A DNA stretch of 17,637 nt. It comes from Bacilli bacterium. GTDB lineage: Bacteria; Bacillota_I; Bacilli_A; RFN20; CAG-288. Location of the stretch: positions 1 to 17,637 of the forward strand of contig CAAFJQ010000182.1 of the NCBI GenBank assembly GCA_900763245.1, given 5' to 3'. A program made the position numbers and the translations under genes. The notes beneath the pieces were generated by a model. The model had not been told where the DNA came from, did not search any database, and was given only the letters and a program-made list of their open reading frames with translations. Of the stretch, positions 7,424 through 15,677 are shown in pieces (positions within the stretch are counted from its first letter, which is position 1; every line of letters starts with the position of its first letter).

Positions 7424-8947
7424 ATGAAAAAGTCCAAATCGATTTTATCTTTAGCCCTTCTTCTTGTGTTAGCAGGCTGTGGCGGAAACGATAGTGTAGA
7501 ACAGGGTGGAAAGGATAGTGGAAACGAAAGTGTCTACACCGGGCCGAAGAAGACAATTATTGTCGACGGTGGTGGCGATGTCGGTGATTTTACGACAACC
7601 AAGTCAATGAAGGAATCTGCTTTAAATCCTTATCCGTATAACACTTTAGAAACTCTTTGCAAAGAATGGGAGAAAAAGAATCCTCAATATCAAGTTCAGA
7701 TTCTTAAGACCTCTTCTCATGGCGACAGAACAGTCTTAGTTCCTCAATTGGAGCAAAAAACAGCGCCGGATATCACTTATCAGTCCGGAACTGTCATCAA
7801 TTCAGATTTAGGCAAGAATTATTATGTCAACATGTCTTCCTATCTTGCGAAGCCCAATCATTATATTGAAGGGAATCAGAAGTGGTCTGATATCTATAAT
7901 GCTGCTGAACTTGCAACTACACAGGCTAGTGATGGCGATTATTATTGCGTTAACTTGGAAAGAATTCCAGTCGGTCTCATGGTCAATAAGACATTGCTTA
8001 ATAATGCAGGTATCACTTCACTCCCGACCACTTATAAGCAGTTTATGGCTGATATCGATATTTTGAAAAGCGGTAAATTGCCGGCAGAATCTGAAGCTTA
8101 TTCTACTACTTATATGTGGTATAACATCGCTTTGGAATCCAATGTGTTTTCTTATCTTTTAAAAGATGGTGATGTTTTAAGACAAAACGGAAAAATCGAC
8201 ACTGAAGAGCTTTGCAGACTATATCAGAAAAAAATGTGGCAGCCTGATCTCAATCTTTCCGGCAGTTTTGAAGATAATCGTTACTACGATTATCTGAAAA
8301 TATGCGCCGAACTTGGAAAGAGAAAAGCTAATAAGTCATTCGATACTGTTTCTAACTTTGCAGCAGGAAAATTGGCATTTATGGAAGCGACGGGAAAAGA
8401 AATGAGAAATATTGCGGCCAAAAAAGACAAAATGAACTTTGAATGGACGATTATTCCTTATCCGGACCTCACAACAGAAAGCTATGCCCATGCTTCCAAT
8501 CCTTGTGTGAGAGGAAGCGCTGGTTTAGCGACAAGCTGGTTTGTTACAAGCTCTGCTGAAAAGAAGGGGACGGTCGATGGCTGCGTCGATCTTCTTATGT
8601 ATCTCACTGCACCGGAGCAGAATAATCGTCTTATCGGTGATTTAAAAGGCGGTATGCCGTTGAATCCGACTTCTGACTATAAATTGGCAGATCATCTGGT
8701 CAATCTCAATAAGGCATATTGGGATGATATTGATAAAATGTCAACTGGTGAAAGAGTTGCTTGGGGCGCTATTTGTTCCTGGGAAGTCTTAGGATATGCT
8801 TTTAACACTGCATATATCAAAAATATGGAAGACGTTGAAAATGGTGCAAAGACTGTCGAAGTGGCAGCTACCGCATTAGGCAATTTAATCAAGAGCACAG
8901 TATCGAACAAGATCAAGACGGAGGGATGGGATACATCCGCTTGGTAA
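7424..8947 (+). CDS. ABC transporter sugar-binding lipoprotein
   Basis: This is the extracellular substrate-binding subunit of a carbohydrate ABC importer, 507 residues, at the long end for family 1 solute-binding proteins. The signal peptide MKKSKSILSLALLLVLAGC ends in lipobox LAGC with Cys19. After a short Gly/Ser/Asn linker the mature protein shows a type II binding-protein pattern: an N-lobe with WEKKNPQYQVQIL and APDITYQSG, and a later segment GKLAFMEATGKEMRNIA followed by FEWTIIPYPD, typical of this family. The ribosome site AAAGGAG (7407-7413) is 10 bases from the ATG. Two permeases and an ATPase follow. The ligand is inferred to be a glucosyl-rhamnose oligosaccharide from the enzymes in the operon. 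Confidence 0.9.
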   Translation: MKKSKSILSLALLLVLAGCGGNDSVEQGGKDSGNESVYTGPKKTIIVDGGGDVGDFTTTKSMKESALNPYPYNTLETLCKEWEKKNPQYQVQILKTSSHGDRTVLVPQLEQKTAPDITYQSGTVINSDLGKNYYVNMSSYLAKPNHYIEGNQKWSDIYNAAELATTQASDGDYYCVNLERIPVGLMVNKTLLNNAGITSLPTTYKQFMADIDILKSGKLPAESEAYSTTYMWYNIALESNVFSYLLKDGDVLRQNGKIDTEELCRLYQKKMWQPDLNLSGSFEDNRYYDYLKICAELGKRKANKSFDTVSNFAAGKLAFMEATGKEMRNIAAKKDKMNFEWTIIPYPDLTTESYAHASNPCVRGSAGLATSWFVTSSAEKKGTVDGCVDLLMYLTAPEQNNRLIGDLKGGMPLNPTSDYKLADHLVNLNKAYWDDIDKMSTGERVAWGAICSWEVLGYAFNTAYIKNMEDVENGAKTVEVAATALGNLIKSTVSNKIKTEGWDTSAW

Positions 8948-8948
8948 T

Positions 8949-9866
8949 ATGATTGATAGAAAACCGGTAGGCAGAAAGAAAAAATACAATTATTTCGGTT
9001 ATGTTTGGATTCTTCCTGCGATTATCTTAATCATTCTGTTTTCTGGCTACCCACTAGTCAATGCCTTCATTCTTGCTTTCACTGATTCTAATGGCTCTGG
9101 ATATGGAAACTTTGTTGGAATGCAGAATTTTGTTGAATTATTCAAAGACGGCGTGTTCTGGATTTGCATGAAGAACGTTTTGATCTTCACACTTGTCGGT
9201 ATCGTTGTCGGCAACTTGATGACTATCTTATTAGCAGAACTTCTCTTCAATTTCAAAGCGAAAAAAACAAGTGCGTTCTTCAGAATACTGTTCATTCTTC
9301 CTGTTCTTGTTCCAAGTGTTGTTATTATGCTCGTTTGGGAAAACCTGATTTTCTCTTCCAATGGTTTGCTGAATCAGCTTGTCGTTTCAATGGGTGGAAA
9401 GCCTATGAATTGGTATTTTGATTCTGCAACAGATAAATTTGCCATCATTATGACTAATTTTCCATGGGTCGGCGGCGTGTCTTATCTTATTTATCTTGCA
9501 GGTCTTCAGAATATCAATCGCTCCGTTCTCGAAGCTTGCAGAATGGATGGCGTTACTGGATTAAGACGTGTTTTCACAATCGACTTTCCGCTTATTAAAG
9601 GGCAGCTGAAATACTTCCTTATCATGGGAATTATCGGCGGTCTTCAGAATTTTGATCTTCAGCTTATTATTACAGGGGCTGGTCCTGGTACCAGTAACTC
9701 CGTCAATGTTCCTGGACTTTACTTGTATGACTGGGCCTGGGGCGGAACCTTGTCCGATCATCCAAGATATGGGTATGCATCCTGTATTGGTGTCATGATT
9801 TTCGTTTTCACGATGTTTTTCACTGCTATCAACATGCATGAAAAGAGAGGTGCTTTCCATGACTAG
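8949..9866 (+). CDS. ABC transporter permease, MalF/UgpA-like
   Basis: This inner-membrane subunit of the sugar importer has 305 residues and about six hydrophobic segments, the first at about residues 17-40 after a Lys/Arg-rich cytoplasmic N terminus. The EAA loop that contacts the ATPase is LEACRMDGVTGLRRVFTIDF. It begins one base after the stop of the binding-protein gene. No ribosome site lies at normal distance (GGAGGG is more than 20 bases upstream), so translation probably depends on coupling. Its partner is the next permease. Confidence 0.92.
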   Translation: MIDRKPVGRKKKYNYFGYVWILPAIILIILFSGYPLVNAFILAFTDSNGSGYGNFVGMQNFVELFKDGVFWICMKNVLIFTLVGIVVGNLMTILLAELLFNFKAKKTSAFFRILFILPVLVPSVVIMLVWENLIFSSNGLLNQLVVSMGGKPMNWYFDSATDKFAIIMTNFPWVGGVSYLIYLAGLQNINRSVLEACRMDGVTGLRRVFTIDFPLIKGQLKYFLIMGIIGGLQNFDLQLIITGAGPGTSNSVNVPGLYLYDWAWGGTLSDHPRYGYASCIGVMIFVFTMFFTAINMHEKRGAFHD

Positions 9867-10701
9867 AACCACAATTAGAAAAGCACGTAAATTTCCATAT
9901 GTTCAGGTTTTGATAGGCGTTCTTTTGATAATACTTGCCGTTGAAGTTCTGTTTCCTTTGTTCCTATTGGTTTTCAATAGTTTCAAAGCTGATACTACTA
10001 ATCCATTCGAATGGCCCAAAGATGGATTCACTGTCGAAGGGTATTCTCTTGTCTGGGAATATATTAAGGGAAATTATATCAATTCACTTGTTGTTACCTT
10101 TTCCGTTTCTCTTGGTGTTACTTTAGTTGGTTCCTTAGCGGGATATGGGTTTGCAAGATTCCGTTTCCCAGGAAAAAACATCCTCTTCTTATTAGTCCTT
10201 TCTTTTATGATGGTTCCCGGTTTGCTCACTCTTATTTCCCGTTATGATCTTATCGTCAAAATGAAACTCAATGATAATCTTCTTGGTGTCATTCTTCCTT
10301 CGATTGCCGGTGCTCTTCCTTTTTCCATCTTCTTGACAAGAACTTTCTTTGCGTCTCTTCCGCATGAGTTGTTTGAAGCATGTGAAATGGATGGCATTTC
10401 TGAAATCGGAAAATTCTTGAAGGTTGTCGTTCCTTTATCACAGCCCATTATTATTACACTTTTGATTCAGACCTTTGTCTCTCAATGGAATGATTATCTT
10501 TGGAGCAGACTGGTTCTCCAGAATGAGGAACTTCAGACTCTGCCGGTTGTTTTAGTTTCACTCACCGATTCACTGGGTGAGTTGTCCTACTGTGTTCCGT
10601 TTGCAGGATATGTTTTAAGTGCGATTCCGTTAGTCGTGATTTTTGTCTTAGGCAATAAGAAATTCATTGAGGGCATGACAAGCGGTGCCTTCAAAATGTG
10701 A
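9859..10701 (+). CDS. ABC transporter permease, MalG/UgpE-like
   Basis: This second membrane subunit has 280 residues and about six transmembrane segments, starting at about residues 18-40 after a basic N terminus. The EAA loop is EACEMDGISEIGKFLKVVVP, and the C terminus FIEGMTSGAFKM is typical of the MalG branch. I preferred the ATG at 9859 to one at 9838 because AGAGAGG (9844-9850) lies eight bases before it, giving an eight-base overlap with the upstream permease instead of 29. Confidence 0.92.
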   Translation: MTRTTIRKARKFPYVQVLIGVLLIILAVEVLFPLFLLVFNSFKADTTNPFEWPKDGFTVEGYSLVWEYIKGNYINSLVVTFSVSLGVTLVGSLAGYGFARFRFPGKNILFLLVLSFMMVPGLLTLISRYDLIVKMKLNDNLLGVILPSIAGALPFSIFLTRTFFASLPHELFEACEMDGISEIGKFLKVVVPLSQPIIITLLIQTFVSQWNDYLWSRLVLQNEELQTLPVVLVSLTDSLGELSYCVPFAGYVLSAIPLVVIFVLGNKKFIEGMTSGAFKM

Positions 10702-10710
10702 GGTGAATTC

Positions 10711-11724
10711 ATGAAAAAAACAATGCTCTTGGTTTTGATTCCTCTTTTGGTGTCATGTGGTCAACAAACTATTGATACCGAGAAAAAAACTGCCGCATCC
10801 GAGTCTGAAATAAGTGTTCCACAAGTTTTGGAATTATTCCCGGACAATAAATTCGAGTATGGGTTCAATGCATTTCCGGGAAACAAGTCTTTTGATGATG
10901 GTTCATATCCCGAAAATGATTATATGGACAATGTTTACCTCAAATATACGAAAGATGCACCAAACCCAATCTGGCAACTTCAACAGACAGGTTGTATTTA
11001 TGATTTGAATGATTTTTATAACCCCATAACTGAAAAATACCCTGAGTATGTTGATGGATATTATAAATTTGAAGGTGTCAGCAATCATGTATACGTCAAT
11101 CCCTCCATCGGAGAAATCAAACTTGGTGTCGAAGCATCTAAAGAGTATCAGCATCCAAGAAAAGATAGAGAAAACTGGCCTCATCTTTTATTGCAGAACG
11201 CATTGACAGAACAGGTCACGCTTAGTGAACTTTCAAGCCTTGATTTTACAATTGATTTGAATATTCATTGTGAAAACAAAATGGCGGATACAGAATACAA
11301 TCCCGGAATGCATACTGCGCAGTTTTTGATGTATTTTATTGTCAATACTATGAGCGATGTCGATAGTGGAGATTATTTCTGGTTTGGCGTTCCGTTCTTT
11401 GATTATCGTTATAAGGCGACAAAGCCCACAGCTTTTATTGATAATGGAACCAGTGGCAATTCCGGAAAAGTCATTTATCAGATGGCTACAGACAAGATTG
11501 ATCCTAACGGTTTCCAATTGGATCATGACTATAGCATTTCTTTGAATTTGATCGAAGAATTCCAGGATGCTCTTCTTGCAACACAGAAATTAGGCAGAAT
11601 GACTAATACAACTGTGAATGATTTGTCTATCAGCAATATGAATATTGGATTTGAAATTCCTGGCACGTTTGATGTCGAGGCCACATTTAAGAATTTTTCT
11701 TTGAAAGCAACTAGAGGTGCCTAA
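10711..11724 (+). CDS. Lipoprotein of the unrecognised four-member family (paralogue 4)
   Basis: This is a second surface lipoprotein of the family, 337 residues, with signal peptide MKKTMLLVLIPLLVSC and lipid-anchored Cys16. A short Thr/Ser/Glu linker leads to the family domain at about residue 40. Landmarks are EYQHPR, W156-P-H158-LLLQ, YNPGMH201TAQFLMYF, FW224FGVPFFDYRY, DNGTSGNSGKVIY (in place of GATNxLIY) and GFEIPGTF. It has an insert around residues 65-115 rich in Tyr, Asp and Asn that the other members lack. Its EYxHPR/WPHLL segment is closest to cytosolic paralogue 3. Its place between the permeases and the ATPase suggests it serves the same substrate as the importer, as a surface glycan-binding or glycan-cleaving protein; function is unknown. 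Confidence 0.85.
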   Translation: MKKTMLLVLIPLLVSCGQQTIDTEKKTAASESEISVPQVLELFPDNKFEYGFNAFPGNKSFDDGSYPENDYMDNVYLKYTKDAPNPIWQLQQTGCIYDLNDFYNPITEKYPEYVDGYYKFEGVSNHVYVNPSIGEIKLGVEASKEYQHPRKDRENWPHLLLQNALTEQVTLSELSSLDFTIDLNIHCENKMADTEYNPGMHTAQFLMYFIVNTMSDVDSGDYFWFGVPFFDYRYKATKPTAFIDNGTSGNSGKVIYQMATDKIDPNGFQLDHDYSISLNLIEEFQDALLATQKLGRMTNTTVNDLSISNMNIGFEIPGTFDVEATFKNFSLKATRGA

Positions 11725-11725
11725 T

Positions 11726-12946
11726 ATGAAACTATGGGATTTGATAAAAAATAAGATTGATAATAAAGTCCAAGAGAAAAAGAATAAGAAAAAAGTAGAA
11801 GCCGAAAGAAAAGAAAACTTTAATAGGGTCATGAAAGAGGAAGAGGAAAGAAGAAAGCTTCCTGAAAGTGATGAAATTCCTTCTTCCTATGTTTCCTTAA
11901 GACATATCAATAAAATCTATGATAACAACGTTCAAGCCGTTTTTGATTTCAATCTTGATATTCAGAAAGGCGAATTCATCGTCTTCGTTGGCCCATCTGG
12001 CTGTGGCAAATCAACTACATTAAGAATGATTGCAGGATTAGAAGAAATCACGACAGGTGACCTATTTATTGATGGTGTCTACTCGAACGATTTAGAACCA
12101 AAGAATCGAAATACAGCAATGGTGTTTCAAAATTATGCTTTATATCCACATTTGTCAGTTTATGACAACATGGCAATCGGATTGAAAGTCAAGCATCTAC
12201 CTAAAGAAGAAATTGACAGGAAGATCAAAGAGGCAAGCAAGATTCTTCAATTGGAAGATTATCTCAAAGCCAAACCTAGAAATCTTTCAGGCGGGCAGTG
12301 CCAAAGAGTTGCTTTGGGAAGAGCTATTGTCAAAGACGCAAAAGTCTTCCTTATGGATGAACCTCTTTCTAATTTGGATGCAAAGCTAAGAGTTCAGATG
12401 AGAAGTGAAATCATCTCTCTTCATAAAAATCTGAATGCGACAACAATTTATGTTACACATGACCAAGTCGAAGCCATGACTATGGCAGATAGAATTGTTG
12501 TTATGAATAAGGGGGTGATCCAACAAATCGGAACTCCGGAAGAAATCTATTCAAAACCGGTCAATACCTTTGTTGCTACGTTTATTGGTTCACCAAGCAT
12601 GAACCTCATTTCTGTATATGCAAAACAAAAGAAAATTAAAATATTTGATTCGTTTATTGAGCTGAATCATGACATTTGTAATGTTGAAGAAAAGAATGTC
12701 ATTGTTGGTATTAGACCAGAAGACATTTCCATACAAGGTGTAGAAAAAGGCTGTAAACTCGACAGTATTCTTAAATTTGTCGAGATGTCCGGCAAGGAAT
12801 ATATTCTTCACGTTGTATCCCATGATCAGGAGATGACTGTAGTTACAAATGATTTATGTGGTTACGTAGTTGGTGATGAAGTTTCTCTTTATATCGATAA
12901 AAAGAAAATTCATCTCTTTGATGAATCTGGAAGGAGAATGGAATGA
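11726..12946 (+). CDS. ABC transporter ATPase, MsmX/UgpC-type, with charged N-terminal extension
   Basis: This cytoplasmic ATPase energises the two permeases. It has 406 residues. Walker A GPSGCGKST is at 89-97, the Q-loop follows in VFQNYALYPH, the signature is LSGGQCQRVALGRAI and Walker B with the D-loop is VFLMDEPLSNLD. The C-terminal 110 residues are the regulatory OB/TOBE region (IVGIRPEDI). In MsmX/MalK proteins Walker A lies near residue 36-44, so about 50 extra residues precede the domain: a Lys/Glu-rich, probably helical or coiled stretch. The ATG at 11726 is preceded by AGAGGTG; a GTG at 11717 would overlap that site. Having its own ATPase is notable because many Firmicutes share one MsmX among importers. 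Confidence 0.92.
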   Translation: MKLWDLIKNKIDNKVQEKKNKKKVEAERKENFNRVMKEEEERRKLPESDEIPSSYVSLRHINKIYDNNVQAVFDFNLDIQKGEFIVFVGPSGCGKSTTLRMIAGLEEITTGDLFIDGVYSNDLEPKNRNTAMVFQNYALYPHLSVYDNMAIGLKVKHLPKEEIDRKIKEASKILQLEDYLKAKPRNLSGGQCQRVALGRAIVKDAKVFLMDEPLSNLDAKLRVQMRSEIISLHKNLNATTIYVTHDQVEAMTMADRIVVMNKGVIQQIGTPEEIYSKPVNTFVATFIGSPSMNLISVYAKQKKIKIFDSFIELNHDICNVEEKNVIVGIRPEDISIQGVEKGCKLDSILKFVEMSGKEYILHVVSHDQEMTVVTNDLCGYVVGDEVSLYIDKKKIHLFDESGRRME

Positions 12947-13581
12947 AGAAAAAAGCCGTAATCTTTGATTTGGATGGCGTTATCTGCTCGACGGATCATT
13001 TTCATTATCTTGCTTGGAAAACAATAGCTGATCAGGAAGGCATTTATTTTGATGAAGTGATCAACAATCGACTTCGCGGCATCTCTAGATTGGATTCTCT
13101 TGATATCATTCTTGAAAAGGCTAAGAAAGAATACTCAAAGGAAGAAAAACTTTCTTTAGCAGAAAAAAAGAATAACATCTATCGTGAGTTATTGAAGAAT
13201 ATGACAGAAGAAGATGTCACAGAAGATGTTCGCTATACGCTGAAAGAATTAAAGAACAGAGGTTATCTTATCGCTATCGGTTCAGCCAGCAAGAATACGA
13301 AATTTATTCTGGAAAGAATAGGTCTTATCAATGCCTTTGATGAAATTGTAGATGGGACAATGATCACACATTCAAAACCTGATCCGGAAGTGTTCTTAAA
13401 GGCTGCATCACTTCTTTCGCTTACTGCCGAGGAATGTTATGTTGTTGAAGATGCAAAGGCAGGGATTGAGGCTGGTTATCGAGGTGGATTTACTACGATT
13501 GGTATACAAGATGCCAAAGATTATATACATACGGATTATGGAATTGATGATTTATCGGATGTATTGAAACTTATTCAGTAA
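12943..13581 (+). CDS. pgmB: Beta-phosphoglucomutase
   Basis: This HAD-superfamily enzyme converts beta-glucose 1-phosphate, the product of the GH65 phosphorylase, to glucose 6-phosphate. It has 212 residues, the usual size. FDLDGV contains the nucleophile Asp9 and acid/base Asp11, followed by the cap-domain motif TDHFHYLAW typical of beta-PGM. IGSASKNT is HAD motif II, Lys145 (SKPDPEVF) motif III, and Glu169-Asp170 (VEDAKAGIEA) binds Mg. It overlaps the ATPase gene by ATGA and has AAGGAG (12931-12936). Adjacency to GH65 in one operon is the classical pairing for phosphorolytic disaccharide use. Confidence 0.93.
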   Translation: MKKKAVIFDLDGVICSTDHFHYLAWKTIADQEGIYFDEVINNRLRGISRLDSLDIILEKAKKEYSKEEKLSLAEKKNNIYRELLKNMTEEDVTEDVRYTLKELKNRGYLIAIGSASKNTKFILERIGLINAFDEIVDGTMITHSKPDPEVFLKAASLLSLTAEECYVVEDAKAGIEAGYRGGFTTIGIQDAKDYIHTDYGIDDLSDVLKLIQ

Positions 13582-13601
13582 TAACAAGTAAGGAGGCCAT
13601 T

Positions 13602-14858
13602 ATGAATAAAAACATAGAAAAGCGTTATTTGCTCGCTAAAGAAGCTTATAGTAAGATCGGTGTCGATACAGAGAAGGCAATGGAAGAACTTTCCAAGCAG
13701 AGAATCTCACTTCACTGCTGGCAGGGAGATGATGTTCGCGGATTCCTTTTTAATAAGGAATCCAGTGGCGGAATTCAGGCAACTGGAAACTATCCTGGAA
13801 GAAGCAGAAACATTCAGGAACTGAGAGCGGACATCAAGGAAGTTTTATCTCTTCTTCCTGGAAAGTACAAACTCAACCTTCATGCAATCTATGCTGATAC
13901 TGATGAGAAAATCGATCTTGATCAAATCGAGCCTAGACATTTTGCTTCCTGGGTTGATTTTGCAAAAGAGCACGATTTAGGTCTTGATTTCAATCCGACC
14001 TGCTTTTCCCATCCGATGGCAGAGACAGGATTCACCCTCTCTTCCAGCGACGATCATATCCGTAACTTCTGGATTGAACACTGCAAAAGAAGCAGAAAAA
14101 TCGGTGAATACTTCGGTAAGGAATTAGGTATTCCCTGTGTTACCAACATCTGGATTCCTGATGGAATGAAGGATGTACCCTACAATCGTCTTGCTCCGAG
14201 AGAAAGACTTGAAGATTCCTTGAATCAGATTATGGAAGAAAAGATTGATCCGAAGTACAACATCGATTCTGTGGAAAGCAAGCTCTTCGGAATCGGCCTT
14301 GAATCCTATACTGTCGGAAGCAATGAATTCTATTTAGGATATGCTGTCAAGAATCATACAGCTTTGACTCTCGATAGCGGTCACTTCCATCCGACCGAAG
14401 TCATCAGCGATAAGATTTCTTCCGTTCTTCTTTATGTTCCTCATCTTCTCTTGCATGTCTCCCGTCCTGTCAGATGGGACAGCGATCATGTTGTCATCTT
14501 CGATGATGAGCTCAATGAGATTGCAAGATCCTTGGTGAGAAGCGGATTGATCAAGAAGACATCGATCGGTCTCGATTACTTTGATGCTTCCATCAATCGT
14601 ATCGCTGCTTGGGCTGTTGGTGTCCGTTCTACTCTCAAAGCCTTACTGAAGGCTTACCTTGAACCGGTTGATATGTTGAACAAGATTGAAGATGAACAGG
14701 ATTATACAGATCGTATGATCATGACAGAAGAGATGAAGTCCATGCCTTTTGGTGATGTTTTCAACTATTATCTTGCCAAGAACAATGTTCCTGTCGGCGA
14801 GGATTTCATGAATGAAATTCATCGTTACGAAAAAGAAGTGTTATCTAAGAGGAAATAA
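13602..14858 (+). CDS. rhaA: L-rhamnose isomerase
   Basis: It interconverts L-rhamnose and L-rhamnulose in the cytosol, the first step of the pathway. It has 418 residues, the normal RhaA length. The TIM-barrel metal site is visible in FGIGLESYTVGSNEFYLGY, LD258SGHFHPTEV and VRWDSDHVVIFDDE. The C terminus ALLKAYLEP...MKSMPFGDVFNYY is characteristic. A strong ribosome site AAGGAGG (13590-13596) lies in the 20-bp gap after the phosphoglucomutase gene, the widest gap in the operon; I saw no terminator there. Confidence 0.97.
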   Translation: MNKNIEKRYLLAKEAYSKIGVDTEKAMEELSKQRISLHCWQGDDVRGFLFNKESSGGIQATGNYPGRSRNIQELRADIKEVLSLLPGKYKLNLHAIYADTDEKIDLDQIEPRHFASWVDFAKEHDLGLDFNPTCFSHPMAETGFTLSSSDDHIRNFWIEHCKRSRKIGEYFGKELGIPCVTNIWIPDGMKDVPYNRLAPRERLEDSLNQIMEEKIDPKYNIDSVESKLFGIGLESYTVGSNEFYLGYAVKNHTALTLDSGHFHPTEVISDKISSVLLYVPHLLLHVSRPVRWDSDHVVIFDDELNEIARSLVRSGLIKKTSIGLDYFDASINRIAAWAVGVRSTLKALLKAYLEPVDMLNKIEDEQDYTDRMIMTEEMKSMPFGDVFNYYLAKNNVPVGEDFMNEIHRYEKEVLSKRK

Positions 14859-14861
14859 TTA

Positions 14862-15677
14862 ATGAAAGATATTTTAGAGAATCCGATTGTCAAAGAAGTA
14901 ATTGATATCATCGATAATATGTACCGCTTGGGCTGGGATGAAAGAAACGGCGGAAATGTCTCTTATCGTTTAAAGGAAGAAGAAATCAAAGACTATCTCG
15001 ACCTCACTGATGTCAAGAGAACCTTCTCGCTCAATCTTGATGCCAGCGCTTTGAAAGGACAGTATTTTATCGCCACCGCAACAGGAAAATATTTTCGCAA
15101 CACCCAAAAAAATCCTGATGTCTGTTTAGGTATCTTCCGTGTTTCTGAAGATGGAAAGAATGCAGAAGTCCTTTGGGGCTACAGCGATGGCGGGAGATCC
15201 ACTTCTGAAATTTATGCTCACCTGTTATGTCACATCGAGAGATTGAAAACCAATCCGAACCAGAGAGTTGTTATCCACACACACCCCACCAATGTTGTTG
15301 CTCTCTCTCATGTTCTTCCTAATGATGAAAGAGTATGGACAAGAACCTTATGGAAAATCATGTCAGAGAGCATTGTAGTCTTCCCGGAAGGTGTCGCTGT
15401 TCTTCCTTGGATGCTTTGCGGAACACTTGAAATCGGTGAAGCAACAGCAGCAAAAATGTCCGATAGACGTCTTGTCATTTGGGGACTTCACGGCATCTAT
15501 GGAGCTGGTGATACTATTGATGAAGCCTTCGGTCTGATTGAAACTGTCGAAAAGGCTGCTGAAGTCTATCTCAAGTATGCTTCTCTTCCTACTGTCAATG
15601 ACATTCCTGATGAAGGATTGAAAGAACTTGCTGACTTCTTTCATGTCGCACCCAGAAAAGGATATCTTGATTGCTGA
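14862..15677 (+). CDS. rhaD: L-rhamnulose-1-phosphate aldolase
   Basis: This class II aldolase splits L-rhamnulose 1-phosphate to DHAP and L-lactaldehyde. It has 271 residues, close to the E. coli enzyme. The zinc ligands are in VVIH139TH141PTNVVALSH and H210 of GLHGIYGAGD; the N-terminal GWDERNGGNVSYRL is the family's phosphate-binding segment. It begins three bases after rhaA, with AGAGGAAA upstream. Confidence 0.96.
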   Translation: MKDILENPIVKEVIDIIDNMYRLGWDERNGGNVSYRLKEEEIKDYLDLTDVKRTFSLNLDASALKGQYFIATATGKYFRNTQKNPDVCLGIFRVSEDGKNAEVLWGYSDGGRSTSEIYAHLLCHIERLKTNPNQRVVIHTHPTNVVALSHVLPNDERVWTRTLWKIMSESIVVFPEGVAVLPWMLCGTLEIGEATAAKMSDRRLVIWGLHGIYGAGDTIDEAFGLIETVEKAAEVYLKYASLPTVNDIPDEGLKELADFFHVAPRKGYLDC

